Shown piece by piece: positions 50,101 through 63,900 of a stretch of 64,000 nucleotides of DNA (position 1 is the first letter of the stretch; each line of letters starts with the position of its first letter). The notes under the pieces are model-generated. The model made no database searches, was not told where the DNA came from, and was given only the letters and a program-made list of their open reading frames with translations. Location of the stretch: contig NC_044282.2 in the NCBI RefSeq assembly GCF_004027225.2, forward strand, positions 69,427,787 to 69,491,786. Direction: 5' to 3'. A program made the position numbers and the translations under genes. Source of the stretch: Strigops habroptila. Taxonomy: Eukaryota; Chordata; Aves; Psittaciformes; Psittacidae.

Positions 50101-52237
50101 CCAGCAACTAGTGCTCTGAATCAGCAGTCATCTTGTTAGCCAAGCTCCTCTCTGTGGAAAAGCCTTTTTAGCTTTCTACAGACCTCCTCTGCACTTGTTC
50201 CCCGCTCCCACACCTGCATCTCAGCAGCATGGAGATCTCCAGCCAAAGGGACCAAGGTCCCTCAATAAGCAGGACACTTTTAGAAGCCTGTTTAGAGGAC
50301 AGAAAGCTCCAACAACCCAACCCAGCCCAGCCATCAGGGCATCGACCAGAGCAGAAGAGGCCCCAGCAGAAACCCCCCAGGGGACTTGCATCCATCACCC
50401 CAACCTGCAGAACATTTGGGCTAGAAGTCTCTCCTATTAAAGATTTATAGCATAATTAAGGGTTTGTTAGACCAGAAAATATGTACAAGATATTGCAGCT
50501 TTGGGGCACCAGAGGTAGCTCCAAAATAGGATGATACAGCATAAAATGAAGGTGCTTTCCATGAAACGAACTTGAGACCCAGAGCTTCTGAATTTCTGGG
50601 GAGTGCTTAAACCTCAGGAGATCACAAGTTAAAAAAGGATGTAGCAGCAGCACCCATGGACAGAAATATGAAGGTCTTGTTGGGGCTCAGACATGGGATG
50701 GACCCTTTTTAGTCCCTTGAAGGCAGCAGCACTTTGGGGTATACACCTAAACAGATTTCTGATCCTCTGAAATTACAGCATTACTTGCTGTTAAATAGAA
50801 CAGAATTAAGACAAATACCTGAATGTCACAAAAATGCTGCAGCAGCTCCAAATACAACTAGAGAAATCTGGTTTAATAGGAACGCTCCACCACCATTTCA
50901 GGCACTAAAACCTCAGAATCAGCACAACTGCTTTAGTAGTGTGAAGAACAAATTAAGGAGGAAAACAAAAAAAATCTTTTAAGTTTGTATCATAAAAAGT
51001 CTCTGAAACCATAAGTCATGCCACCAAAATGCATATTAAAGTATTTAAAAAACCCCGTGCTCTCAAAAGAATTGTAGAAAATAAAGAACAATAGAATTTG
51101 CTGCCTAATGAAGTCATTACTGGATATATCTTACACAAACCCAATTGCCTCATGTTCATTTTGCCAAATTTGGAAGGGAAAGTCTTCTGTTTTCAACTAT
51201 GAATAGGCTAAAGTTAACTCCATCTTTAGCCTCTGACACTGTCCACATTAGACTTCTTTTCATCAGCAAGGTTAAATATGGAGAGACAACCTAAAGAGTC
51301 ACATTTGCAAAGCTTGCAAATCAGCCACATGCAAACATAGCTTCATTAAAATGCACAAGGAACAGTTCAGCAATCGTGTAAATGGCAAGTTAAGAGGCAG
51401 AGAAAATAGCACAAAGGACATGGGTAGTGTTATGGGAAGAACCGACCTCTTTGAGGACTTGGGGCTTATATCTCATTTCAAATAGCATCTTGCTTACTGA
51501 AGCCCAGAGTCTTTAGAGCTGGAGGTAACTTACCATTAGGGTTATGGAATTTCATATGGCAGGCAGCTGGGTTGAAGCATCTATGTGCTCTGCAAATTAC
51601 AATTGGATATGATAATTCAATGAAATTACACCTCACATCCAACCGAGCACTATTAGGAGCTTTTGTGCAAGAAAGTCTCAAAGCAGCTGGGACTTCCTTA
51701 GCCAATATTTATGAAAGCAGCAGTTCTGGCAAGCCCCATGTACATAAGGCCTCCTTTCTAGCCAATAATCCAAAAAATGAGAAGTGCCACATACCAGAAA
51801 GCACCAGCTTGTTGCTATGAGCCATCCTCCCTATGAATCAGGTCCAGGAATAACATATGAGGGTTCCCAGACTGTCTTCAGGTGGGTTTCAGCAACTCTT
51901 CACTGAGGAAGGTTGGGCTTGATGGCAGAGAAGCAAACCAAGCCTCCATTGCCTTGCTCTGCAGCAGAAATCCTCTGCAGTCTGCAAACTCTACAGAAAG
52001 TTAAAGTAGAAATATATCAAAAACACTTCTGTGGAGAGCTCCAAATCAACACTGAAGTGGGTGGGAAAACAGAGATCTATATTTTTATGACACCTGTGAG
52101 ACAGAAAAGTCAGGGACCATCACTGCTCATCCTGCTGTGATCAGGGTCTTCCGTACATCCAACACTGCCTTAGGAGCCCCCAGCTGCTCTCACTGGAAGA
52201 TGCCAGGAGGAGTTAAGAAATCAGTCATCCAACTGCA

Positions 52238-52517
52238 TCATAGAATGGTTTGGGTCGGAAAAGACCTTAAGATCATCTAGTTTCAACATCCTGCTGTGGA
52301 CAGAGACACCTCACACTAGGCCATGTCGCCTAAGGCTCTGTCCAACCTGGCCTTGAATAGCCAAGGATGTGGCAGCCACAACTTCTTTGGGCAGCCTGTT
52401 CCAGTGCCTCACCACCCTCACAGTAAAGAACTTCTTCTTTATATCTAATCTAAACTTCCCCTGTTTTAGTTTGAACCCATCACCCCTTGTCCTATCACTA
52501 CAGTCCCTGATGAAGAG
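52238..52517 (-). mobile_element. CR1 LINE fragment, about 280 bp, reverse orientation
   Basis: Reading the plus strand, TCATAGAATGGTTTGGGTCG, GAAAAGACCTTAAGATCATC, GGCTCTGTCCAACCTGGCC, GCCTCACCACCCTCACAGTA and CCTTGTCCTATCACTACAG form the reverse complement of a CR1 3' region. The 3' end lies at 52238. It is the only CR1 in this window inserted in the minus orientation. Confidence 0.94.
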
Positions 52518-54823
52518 AATATTTTTAAAAGGGAGGTGGTGGTTTGGTTATGAAAGATATTTCTATGTGGAGCGCAGGGCTGGGAAGAGTTAAACACCTC
52601 CAGTCTGCACAGCAGCACAGGATTTTCCAATCCTTTGCCATATTTTTTCCCTTTTCCTTTGAGTGGCTTTGTTTGTTTCCCTTGGAGCCCAGCACTCATA
52701 CACAATAGGCAGATTTTTCAATTAAGCCATTTTTTTCCACTTTTAGTCTTCAATGGAGCCCAGGTGCCAATTGTTTGCTGCTTGGTTTCTGCTTTCCCCT
52801 TCCTGCCGACAATTTAACCCCTTTCTCTCATTCCTGCTTTTGGGGGTGTCATTTGATCAAATACACTCCTACTGCAGATGGCTGATAAGGGATTACCAAA
52901 TGGCTTCTTAATGGTCTGTATCAGGTATAAGCGACATTAAACAAAGCAGTATGTGGACCTTCCATCTATTAATTTAGCAACAGAAAGACAAATATTAACT
53001 GGTGATTTATCTTTCCTTTAAAACCCTTTTCACGGTATATTTACTTATAAAGCGAAAATATTTTGCTCTTATTAAAAAACCTAAATCACCAGCAGCCAGC
53101 TTAGGCAAGCCTCTCTTCTGATGTATTTAAGTAAAGCTAACAAAGACATTGTAATGATTTTTCTTCTAAATCCCTCATCAACCCATCACTTGTTAGCACA
53201 CACCATGCTTGTCAAGAGCAACCTCTCCGACTGCCCCAGCCTCTGGAAAGCATACGTAAATGTTTTACACAGAGCAGGGATTAAGTTAGGCCCAGGCTGG
53301 GGCTCAGCTCAGTTGCAGCGTCACTGCTAGAGGTATTAAGCCCTTCCATAGATCAGATTGATGCTGGTTGTCACGTAGCCACTGTGTTGCTGTCAACATG
53401 CTCCGTTGCGGCTTACCCTGACGTAGTGATCAAGTGCTTGGGGTTCTGCCTCATGTATTAAACATCAAACTGCGTGAGCAGATGAAATCCTCTCCCCGAC
53501 ATGCGTCTCACCCTGTGTGTTGCTCTGCATCATTGTTATCAGAGAAGGGAAAGAGACATGGCCAGTTTTAATGCTGTCATGTCAGAGTTGCATCTTCAGG
53601 TGAAGAGCACCTGAATCGCATTGCCTGCAGCCATCATACCAGCAGGGCAATGTTAGCAGGGAAAGGCTGGGGAAAAAGGAGGAAAAAAGAGGGATTTAAT
53701 ATGAAAACAGTAGAAGAACCAGGACTGGAGAACATGAGGATAAATTTAAAACCATGCTCTGAAGAGTTGAAAAGAAACATTTTAAGGAACAAGACATCCA
53801 GCCTGGGATGAGGGACTTGCTCTCTTTCCAGATCCTCACAGTACCAGAATCATTCAGAAAGCCACCCATGGAGACTGCATACTCCTTTCAGCATTGCAGA
53901 GCGCCTTCTCCAGCAGCATGCACCACCCATTGCTCTTCATGTACCATGCAGGGCTGAAAGGATGTAGCCATCTGCCTCTTTTTTAACCAAGAATTAAACT
54001 CAGGAGAAATAATTCAGTATCAAAATTTAACAAAAGAACCCTCAGAGATATGGGAAAAGTGAGCGTAAATATCCAAATAGAACGAGATTGAGCTACTGAA
54101 AGACAGATCATACTCTAGAGCAGCAGTGGTGTTGTGAGAGGGAAGAAATACAGAGGGACAAAGCTAATACCATTTAGGGATTTATGGACAATGTTTCCAC
54201 CCCAAGCAGCATTTGGAAGTGAAGATTTAGTGATTTATCACATCCTGATTCACTCCTCCCCTGCGAAAGCAATAGGAGAACCAGCAGAGTGGAACTCTGG
54301 ACCTGCTAATTGCCAAATAAACATCACCCACAAACCCAGAAGAGCTTCACCATTGGCACACACAGTCCCCTTGGGGCTTTCTGAAGAGATGGGATTTAAG
54401 AGAAGGCCTTGTGGGGGAACAGTTTCAAACGTCAGAGGAATTTAAACATACATAAGGCTGTGAAACCTGATGAGACCTGGAATAAATTGAATGGGCAGGT
54501 GTCTCAGCAGAGGATCCTTGGCCAGTGAAGCCAGGTAAGCCTCAAAATGAGCTATGGAGGAGCAGGGAGTGAAGCCCAGCAAGAGATGCTGGTGCCATGA
54601 TCTCCTGCCCCAGGCAAAGGGAGTCCCTAGAGAATCCAAAAGCACATGTCCCTGTGCTCAGCTGGCAGGATCTGACCGGGACCACAGCATCTGCCTTGAG
54701 CCAAACCTGCCTTTTATTCTTCATGAACCATTCAACCATGGTATATTTATCATTGCTGCTCTCTAGCTAGACTTAGTTGAAATCAGCACTGGGTCCCAAA
54801 ACTGAAGCAAGAGCCGCGTATTC

Positions 54824-54900
54824 CCTACCCATGGCAGGGGGGTTGGAACTAGATGATCTTAAGGCCCTTTCCAACCCTAGCTATTCTATGATTCTATAGA
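54824..54900 (+). mobile_element. CR1 LINE 3'-tail fragment
   Basis: CCCATGGCAGGGGGGTTGGA, ACTAGATGATCTTAAGGCCC, TTTCCAACCCTAGC and TATTCTATGATTCTATAGA are the terminal 77 bp of a CR1 element. It is among the least diverged copies here, close to the consensus tail. Confidence 0.92.
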
Positions 54901-57900
54901 CAGATCCTTCTTCAAGACTCAGCTCTGACACCAGGCTAAAAACCCGTCACACATATGCATTTGGCAGGGATTGTTATATCAAGTGAAAGAACATTTCAGG
55001 TTTTTCTTCAGCTGATTTTTAGGAACTTATTTGCACTAAGCTTCCTCCCCAAGAGAAGCTTCAATTATACCCATGCACAAAGGAGCAAAAATTAATACAG
55101 TGTTAAGATAGCTCAGCACTGAGAGCAGCATACACAGGCTGAGCTGCTCCAGTTGCTGTTTGGCAAGAGACAGCTTTCTCCGGCAGAGCAGCACCCTAGA
55201 CATGGCTGTTGATAGAGAGGGAAAAAATGGGAAAAGAAGCTTTTAAATAGAAAACACAGAATTTGCAGAAAGCCACTGATATTATGGTGATACCCAAAAT
55301 GAAGTATAAGTAATTTCTCAAGGACAAAGTTGTGAAGTTTCCAATGACAGTACAATCTCCCCCTTGCAAATTGGCCCAGTGGACACACGCTGTGTCCCCC
55401 TGCTATGCAAGTTGTAGGAAGGGGCTCCTCACCCCCTCGGCTGGGTGACTGGTGCCAACAAGGGACATGCTCACACTGGGTCCTCCCCGGCACCTCTAAG
55501 TGACAGGAATCATTTCTGCTCAAAGGAGCACTTGTAAAACTGCAATTTGCATAATAAAACAAAAATCCCAGCTCCAGCACCATAAGAACAAGTTACATGC
55601 AGGTGAGAATTGCCCTCTGGCTTTGCTTTCCATGCAGGCTTCGGCTGACCTGCTTTGCCTTCAGATTCCTGCCTAGTTCCAGGCATTACACAGCAGTAGT
55701 GATTAATTACAGCATGTTACAACTGGGATTTAAGTAGCTTCTGTTGAATTTGTGAGCTTTTATTTACCCAGCATAATCAACTTGTGTAATCCACGGATTT
55801 GGGAACCATCAGTAAAATGGTTCATAAAAGTATTAAGGGCTCCCATTCCCAATGACATTGGTGGGACAGCTGTGGGAGCTGAACTGATACCTTGGTAAAT
55901 TATGTTTTCAAGCAAAAAAGGGGGTGCATAATAGCTTTGGATCTTCAGTGGCCGATGTATTTTGGAAATAGGCTAACATATGTCTTTCTGAAGACTCTAC
56001 ATCCATGCATGGATTTGGAATCAATTTAATGCACAGTGCTTTATGCAATTATACCTACAGATGCCTAAGTGAGAATTTAAATTAGCATTAACTCGATAGC
56101 TTTTGCTAAAGGCAGAGAAACACAAACGGGCACTGGGCAGATTTCCCTGTAAAGCTCTGCCGATCCCCGTCAGTTCCTGAGGCACTGCTCCAAATGTAAA
56201 CCCCTCGTGATCTTCTTAGCAATTAGGCCCTCTCCAGCAAGAGCCTCTATGCCCAAGTAGATTCAGAAATGAGACCCCATCACTGCACAAATCACAGCTC
56301 TGCGGTGCAAAGTATCACCATTTGGTCAACAGAAGGAGTGCTGCTCAAACAGAAGGACCCCACAGGCTCATAAGGATAATCCTTACCCAGAAAGTTAACA
56401 AATCCATATATGTTGGTCCAGGGACATTACATACAAGCTGATAAAAACATTTATTAACACATTATGGACAGAAATCTGTGTGAAGACTCACCAATAGCCT
56501 CCAGCAAACAAGGTACTTTGCTTCTGAGAACTGTCAAGCTCACTGCGGAGGGATTTCACAGTTGGTCTGCGGACAGGTTGAGTTTCAGGCTTGTTGCACT
56601 TACTGCGTGTGGTTTGTTCCTGCAATACCCACACAGAGAAAACACTAACTTCTTCTGTCCAGAAGCCCTAAGACAGCTCTAAATTAGCATGAATAAGTCT
56701 CTCCTCATTTCAGTGTATAGCACACTTATGCTGGGATTTGGGAAGAGGACGTTCCACCTCATGAACAGGACAAGAGAGACCAAAAAGTCAGTGCAGTTAT
56801 AGGAAATAACTGAACAAGATCTAGCCTATGCACCTGCATTTCTCACTCTCCCCACCAAGCCTCTTTAATGTTTGAGTCAACGTGAATAGGTGCAATAGCA
56901 GTCCCAACCACCCATCCAGAAACCTAACTTAACTTAGGTTAACAGCAGCTTAACTTTGCACTCAGGTCCCTTTTACGAATCCCAGCCCATAGGGGTGAAA
57001 AGTTGAGCTGTCAAGCCACACTGAAAAAGTACCACTGACAATGCAATTAAGGTAGCAACATCAGCAACCTTTTCTACCATTATTTTGATGGAGAACTTGC
57101 ATGCAAATCCACAGCCATCCAGCTACATTTGTTAGGAGATGCTCACCTTCACGTCTAGTACCAATTTAATTCACCCAGAAAGCTTTTGAGAACTAGGAGG
57201 CTTTGAGGCCGTCCCTCAAAGCTGACATGACAAGCTGTATTTGCAATCATACATTTTCATGTCCTTTCGAAGTATGTGTGTGGTTATACTATTAGTGTCC
57301 AAGAGTGAGCAAAGTGTGCTCCTCTGCTCTGTGCCAGAAAGGTTCCTGAAGAGCCCGGATTACTCTGGAAATAGCAAGATTCTATATCTGGGGAGTACTG
57401 AACATGGTTTTGGCTATTCTAATACTGAGCATGGAGCTGAGCTGCAGCTTTACATGGGTTCCTCTGACATGACAAATCCTCAAGTAACACATGGGCAAAA
57501 GCAGGAGAATAAGTGTCTCATAGTTCTTCTGCACTGAACCACAAAAGCCTTTAATGCTTCCTGGATGGGCAACATCTGAAACCCAGGGGGATTAAAGGAC
57601 TGCATAGGATGTCTCTTTTAAACACTGGGGTTTGCAGACATGGCTCATTGCAGCTTCAAAGCTATCTGTACCCCAAAAGCATCCTTTACTTTGTGATCTC
57701 AATAAACCACCAAACTTGTCAGCTACTCAAATAGAAATTCTGATTTGTGCAAACCAAATAAGTAGTGCTTTTATCCGCCTGCGTTAACTACAGGAGACCA
57801 TAGAGGCAGAGAGGATTTTACCCTATTACTAATGAGTGTTAGGAGGGCTGACTTCGTGATGACCCAGAGGAGTTGGCAGCAAATACACAACATAAAAATT

Positions 57901-60900
57901 ATTCAGAAACAACCTGATACCCTAATCTGATGAAAACCCAAAGCCACAAGGCACAAACAGCTGCAGCAGGGAAATTATCAGGTAGGGACAGCACCATTTG
58001 TTCACTGCAGGAGCAGCAGTAGACTCAGATCCTTCCCTCCTAGAAGGAGGTGCAGGCAGAGCAAACCGAGATGTGCAAGGGCACTGCATCTCTTGAGGCA
58101 CCTTGGTGCTGGTAGGAAAGCAGACTGGCAGCGGAGGATTGGACACTGACTGTTAAACTGCAGATCTCAGTTCCCCAACTTCGCTGCAAGGAAGTGTTTT
58201 CTGATGAGCTGACTAAACCCACAGTGCATGCTGTCACTTTGATAATCCACTGCTTGGAGCAGCTTCTCCCTTTGGCCGCCCTCAGAATTGGCACTGAAAG
58301 GCTGATAGGTTTTTATAACACCTGGGAAACATTTTTGGACCTCTCACCCATCTGAGGAAATGTCTAGATGAACACACACCATTGCTCCCATGATCTGGAG
58401 GCTGAATTTCCTCGTTGGCATGGATAGGATAAAGAGGCACTATTGCTTTGCATGAAAAATAGCTTGTGAGTGATTTTTAAAGAGATAATTAAGAGAAGCC
58501 TTACTGCTGTATGCAGAGAGAGGACAGAGGGGATGATTCCCTCCTTTTCTGGAATCTCCTGCAGGATCCTCCATGGCTGTAGAACCCTCTGCAGCTTGCA
58601 TGGGTCAGGATGTAACTCCTAGACTCCTATGGAGAAGTTCAAACAGCAAGAGTGAAGCTGCATGTCTTTTAGCGAGACTCTTGTCTCAAGGCATGAAGCC
58701 TCACATCCCAAATTGTCCAACAGTCAATTCTCAAGCTCACTAAAAGGCTTCATGCCTGTTCATTTCCCCGCTGTAAATGAATAACATGACCTTGACGTGC
58801 TGCTTTGTAGCTTGATTTTCTTTTTTTGTTGGTTGAACAACAAAGGGACAGCTGTTGAGATTTTTTTTGGTTGTCTTTCATTGCAAGGATTTCTGTGTTG
58901 AGTATTTAGGATGTGCTCTGTGGAAGAAGAAAATACTGTTATTAAAGCAGCTCATGAGACCCACACAATGTCTCAGCACCACTCCATACAGCTAGTCCTG
59001 ATGCTCTGGGATTTGCTACCCTTCCATCCACCACTGCAGCTTCTTCTAGGTGTCAGCATGGCAGAGTTATAAATCCCAGCACTATTTGGCTTTGCAGCTA
59101 CATGGTGAGGTACTAATTCACATTACACTGTGATAAGGGATGATGCTGGTTGGGCAGCATCAGGGAGATGCTTGTTGTAGGAAGGTGCTGCAGTGGTCAG
59201 CGGGATGAGAAAGCCTTGCTCAGACCCTGAAAGGCTGCAGCACAGAAGTAACTCAATTTTCTTAACACTGACATTGTGTGACAGCACAAGCAGTAGCTCA
59301 CTTCAGTGCTCCACTGGCTAATACTAGTTTTCCTGAATATTTTATTCCTTTCATCATTAAACTCCCGGATAGGAAAGCATTAACAGTGAAATGGACTTTA
59401 ACCTGCTGACCCTGATCCTGGCTTAACCACGTCTTTTTGCTTTGCTCTGTCCTTCAGCCCACCTCACCTTCTCCAAGGACATATTCCTATAGCAGGAGAA
59501 AGTGAAGATCCTGAAGGCAGAGAAAGCCTCACACTACAGTACTTCAGCTAAGACAAACCAAAACTCTTCTCCAAGTTCAGGAAGGCTCATAACTGAGATT
59601 TCAATGCCACATGGTTTGTTGCTAGCTAGAAGGAGGTACATGCCCACAAAGCAACTCCTGGAAATTCCAGCTAGTTTAAAAGGCAGGCAAGCTTGTTCCC
59701 TTGTAATTAGAATTAATTGCAAGAAGATACTTCTCCAAGAGCTATTCTACATCTGTGGCCAACAAGTCTCCCAAGTAACAAGCCACCAACCTCAGCCTGT
59801 TCTACCTAAGTATGATGTCCCTGGTCTCAGCTCAGGAGCTGGACAAGAAACTTGGTCTGAAAGACTCTTGATACCAAAGTATTGCTGTTTGCTTGTGTTC
59901 CTGCTGTTCTCCAGGTCTGTAACAGAAAGCAACCACCATCCAACAAGCTGTAGTTACAGCTACAAAACATGTTGACTCCATTGAAGGAAAGCAGTCAGCC
60001 AGAACCTGCACAGAAAGAACACCTATACACTGAACTCTTAATACAGCTTATAAATCAGAACACCCAAAAAGTGGTCAAAACACAAGGTCTGTCAACTATA
60101 GACAATAATTTAGATTTTTAAAAGTATTATTGTAATGGAAATGTACAAAAGAAATTCAAAAGTTCAGGAACCACAAAGATCTAATAATAAAACAAATTGG
60201 GGCCCAATGTATAACATACTAATTTGTAACTATAAAGTGCCAAAGCTTGATTTGACTTGATAAGATTCTCTGACATTTCCTTTAATTGTAATGGTATTAT
60301 AATTAATAGAGTGGAAAAAATATAAGGTAATACAATCATTTCCTTACTGAATACAGTGTCAAGGCTGTAAGAAAAATGAAACAAGACACAATAGCCTGGG
60401 GTAACCCAGCTGCTGCTCAGGCACATGGTGGAGGCTGACAGCATTTCCCCAGGTGCTCGGCCCTTGCATGCATCCTATGGATCCTTAGGCACCAACACCT
60501 ACTTGTGTGCATTAAGACATTCCTTGTGTATTTATCCAAGGTGAAACAGCAGTCAAAAGGGAACAGACCAAATAAATGACATGGATGAGATGGGAAAAGT
60601 TCAGAGCATCAAACACCACACGGTCTGAATTGCTTTGTCTGAGTCCACAGCCTCACTCTTGGCCCAGGTTGTGTCTATTCAAATTAAGGATTTTATGCTC
60701 ATTTTTTATTTTTATTCTTTATTATATACTCCTTATCTGTTTTCTGCCAAACTTGCCTCTTCCAGAACCCTTTGAGGCTTTTGTATGTTACATAGAGTCT
60801 GCAGTAGAAATGGCAGACTGGGGCTCAGTAGCACCACCCCACAGTTCCTTGCAGAGACATAGTTTTGCACAACTGTTCCCTACTGACAGCACCTGAAGTG

Positions 60901-63900
60901 CACTTTGGACTTACCACAACTCATGGGGTGTCTTGTCTGGAGTGATGCAAAGCGAACAGAAGCTGAGGATGATTAGAAATTAGTCATCAAGTCCATCAGT
61001 CTGCCACCCCATAGGGGACCCTCCAGGCTCTGCACCTCTTCCTGTCCCCTCTAAAACAATAAAGGCTGCACTAGGCTTTTCTGTGATATTCATCAAGAGC
61101 ACCACTGAGGAGCATGTTTGGGAACCAATCACCTATGTGTGTCCTGACTCCCAGTGGTTTTACTGCACTGAGCAGCTGCTTATCAAGGAAGAAATTAATT
61201 TTGAAACTTAGGTTTCAAATTATTCAAGACAAACTGCTCTTCGTTTCTTGAGCTTTCATTTCTCCACAGTTTTCATGTCTATTTTAGATCAATTAAAGCT
61301 GATCCTGATTTGAGTGACAGCTTAAGTCACTTGGGAGATTTCATTTAAACAAAATCCACTTCTGTTTTGTTTATCTCACATGTCTGCAGCAGTTGGGGAG
61401 GATTTACACTCCAGTCAATAAAACCTCCTGCTATCCAAAGGGTGCCAGATCATAACAGAGCGTAAGCCAGGGATGGGGCCCCAGCAAGGGCTACAAGAGG
61501 AAAGTCTTCCCTAGTGAGCTGCGTGCTGCGTTCTTCTGCTTGATGCATTCCCATGGTTAGCTCCTTCAGCTCTGCAGAGCTGATACACATGGGCTTTAAG
61601 GAAGATGGAAGAACAAAAAGCAGTTTTCGAGAGGCGATGTTGCTGATGCTCTCCCTGAGTCAGCACTGACAAGTGCTGCTCCCCCTCTGCAGGGACTGCT
61701 GACCAGTTCATTGTGTGCTGTGATGTTACAGTACTAATAAAACCACAGTTCCTCACCCTGCAATTACCAAAATGAGAGTCCAGAACCCTGACTGCTGATT
61801 CAGGTCTGCTCTCTTTGATACCCTTCATTTCTGTTTGATATACACTACTAAGCCAGGGAACGGCAGTCTGGAATTGTGAGGCAAAAGATGAAGTTGCCCC
61901 ACAGCGAAGCACTTCATGCTTTGCTTTCACATGCGAAGGGCTGCACCTGAGCATGGAACACCTTTTAGAAGGGCAATACCCAGCTCCTCTCCCAGCCTAC
62001 GTGTGTTTTTTCCTGACTATAAAGCACAGCACCCCATTGCAGGAGAACATTTTGCCCTTCTTTTGTCAAACTGGAAACCTGAAGGCATTTTGCGAGGTGA
62101 GGGGAGAAGCGTTTCATGGTGATTTTAGAAGCCCTCAAGCCTCACTTGGCCTTTGCCTCCTGTACGCTGCCATGAGTTACCCAACCTGTCAGAGGAGCTG
62201 GAGGCTGCAGCACAGCCCCTAATGAAAGGAGACCTCACATCCAGGTGCATGGCATGGCAAAGCTCAAAAATCCTTTAGAAAAGAGAGAAAAAGGCAGAGG
62301 GAGAGATAAATGCACAACAGGCACTACCCGCGAGCGGGATCAGAGCTCCCACTCCTCCTCCTCCCCTCCGGAAAAGCTCTCCTCAAAAGGTGAAAAACAG
62401 GTTTCTATATTTAACTCACTGGCTGAACAGAAAATATGCTCCTGACCCAGCCTGATTTACCCAGGACATCCTATTGAGGGGGTTTTCAATTCAAACACAG
62501 TGCTGAAAATAGGATGGGTGATAAAACGCTGACACAGCACCCTATTTGCATCTCTAAAGGTTGAGTGTAATTTTCCGCATTTTCGTAATTGCTCTGTCTA
62601 ACCCTTTTTGCCTTTTGCAGAGCATTTGCTCCTTCTCTCTCCTCAGCTTTCTAAATAAAGCTTTTTATTGACTCTGGACTTTCTGTTCACTCCAGATGAG
62701 CATCACTAAGGCAGAGAAATTGGTCAGCAATGGCTCCCCCTCTAACACCCCTCCCACCCCCCATATATTTTGCAGTTTTGACTCAAATATACTGTAAATA
62801 CAGGATGGAAACATACGACTTGCTGCCTCACACACAATGCCAGTATCAATGGTCTGATCCAAACAAGGACACCAAGAAATGGGTCCTGGCACAGTCCAAT
62901 GTCATGCATCCTCAGAATAAAAACCAAGCCAGACTCTAAGGTTTGGAGTCTACAAGCCAAAGCTCAGCTTCCCTCAACAGCAGCTATTGTAAGACACTGT
63001 TGTGGGTTTAACGTTTAACATCACTGCTGATGCAGTCACCTGCTGCTGTCCTGGTACAAGCTGTGTTTGTCCACCTCCATATTTCAGACTGCCCTCTCTT
63101 GGGCTAGCTGCCCTGCACTTCTTAGTGATGTCTCTGACCAAAGTCCCCATGGTTACTGTAGAACACCACACCATGTGGATTTACAGACACACACACAGTT
63201 CCACTGAAGGTCTTACTAGTTTTAGGCACCTTTTGCTCTTTCCAGCGAGGTTGCATCCTTAGGACCAAGCACACCCCACTGCAGCGCCTCAAACTGAGCC
63301 ATAAAGGGTAAAGGGGTCTCTGTGGCGTCCATTCCTGTACTTCTGTCACCCAGACAAGACCTTCCTAGAAGGCAACCAGGCCACTTTGGCCCCCAAGTTA
63401 GACTCTCCCATTAGGACAGAAGACCAGCAGACAAGCAGCATCCCAAGCATCTATGTAGTACTTGAAATAAGTCTCAATGGATCTGGTTTTCTTTCCCCCT
63501 CCCCAGTGAGTCTATATTAGGCCAATCTCCATATACACTTATACACAGATTAGACTAGTAAGCTTTACTCAAAAGTCTTTGTCCATAGACTTCACTCAGT
63601 AAACAGAAAATTAAGGTTACTGGTTACAACTTAGACATAGCTTTGCTTTATCCAGCTCTTCAACAGGCAAAGAGGTTAGCTTGTCTGCTTCAGAGCTACT
63701 TGCTTTTCACATACTCTTCTCCCCACAACCAAAACCTGAAAGACAAGATCTCCGTAAGGAACTGTTTACAGAGGGATTTGGGTATTTATGTGCAGTTGTT
63801 TTGTCACTAGTGAACAAACAAGGCATTAGGTCTGTTCCTGATCAGCAGGGCTTAGTTTAAACTAAAACAGCAGTTGAGGCTGCTCTGGGAGGATGAAGAG

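Noticed and set aside
52369..52593. 74-codon plus-strand frame
   Set aside because: It is antisense to the CR1 fragment at 52238-52517. The frame at 33641-33859 (minus) is the same artefact in another CR1 copy.
55113..55583. 156-codon minus-strand frame, Cys/Leu/Ser-rich
   Set aside because: The Cys-rich end looks suggestive, but there is no spacing pattern of a known fold and no signal peptide. It is treated as chance.
59502..59975. 157-codon plus-strand frame in the desert
   Set aside because: No family resemblance, ordinary AT-rich codon usage and no splice-linked neighbour. It is compatible with chance in 30 kb.
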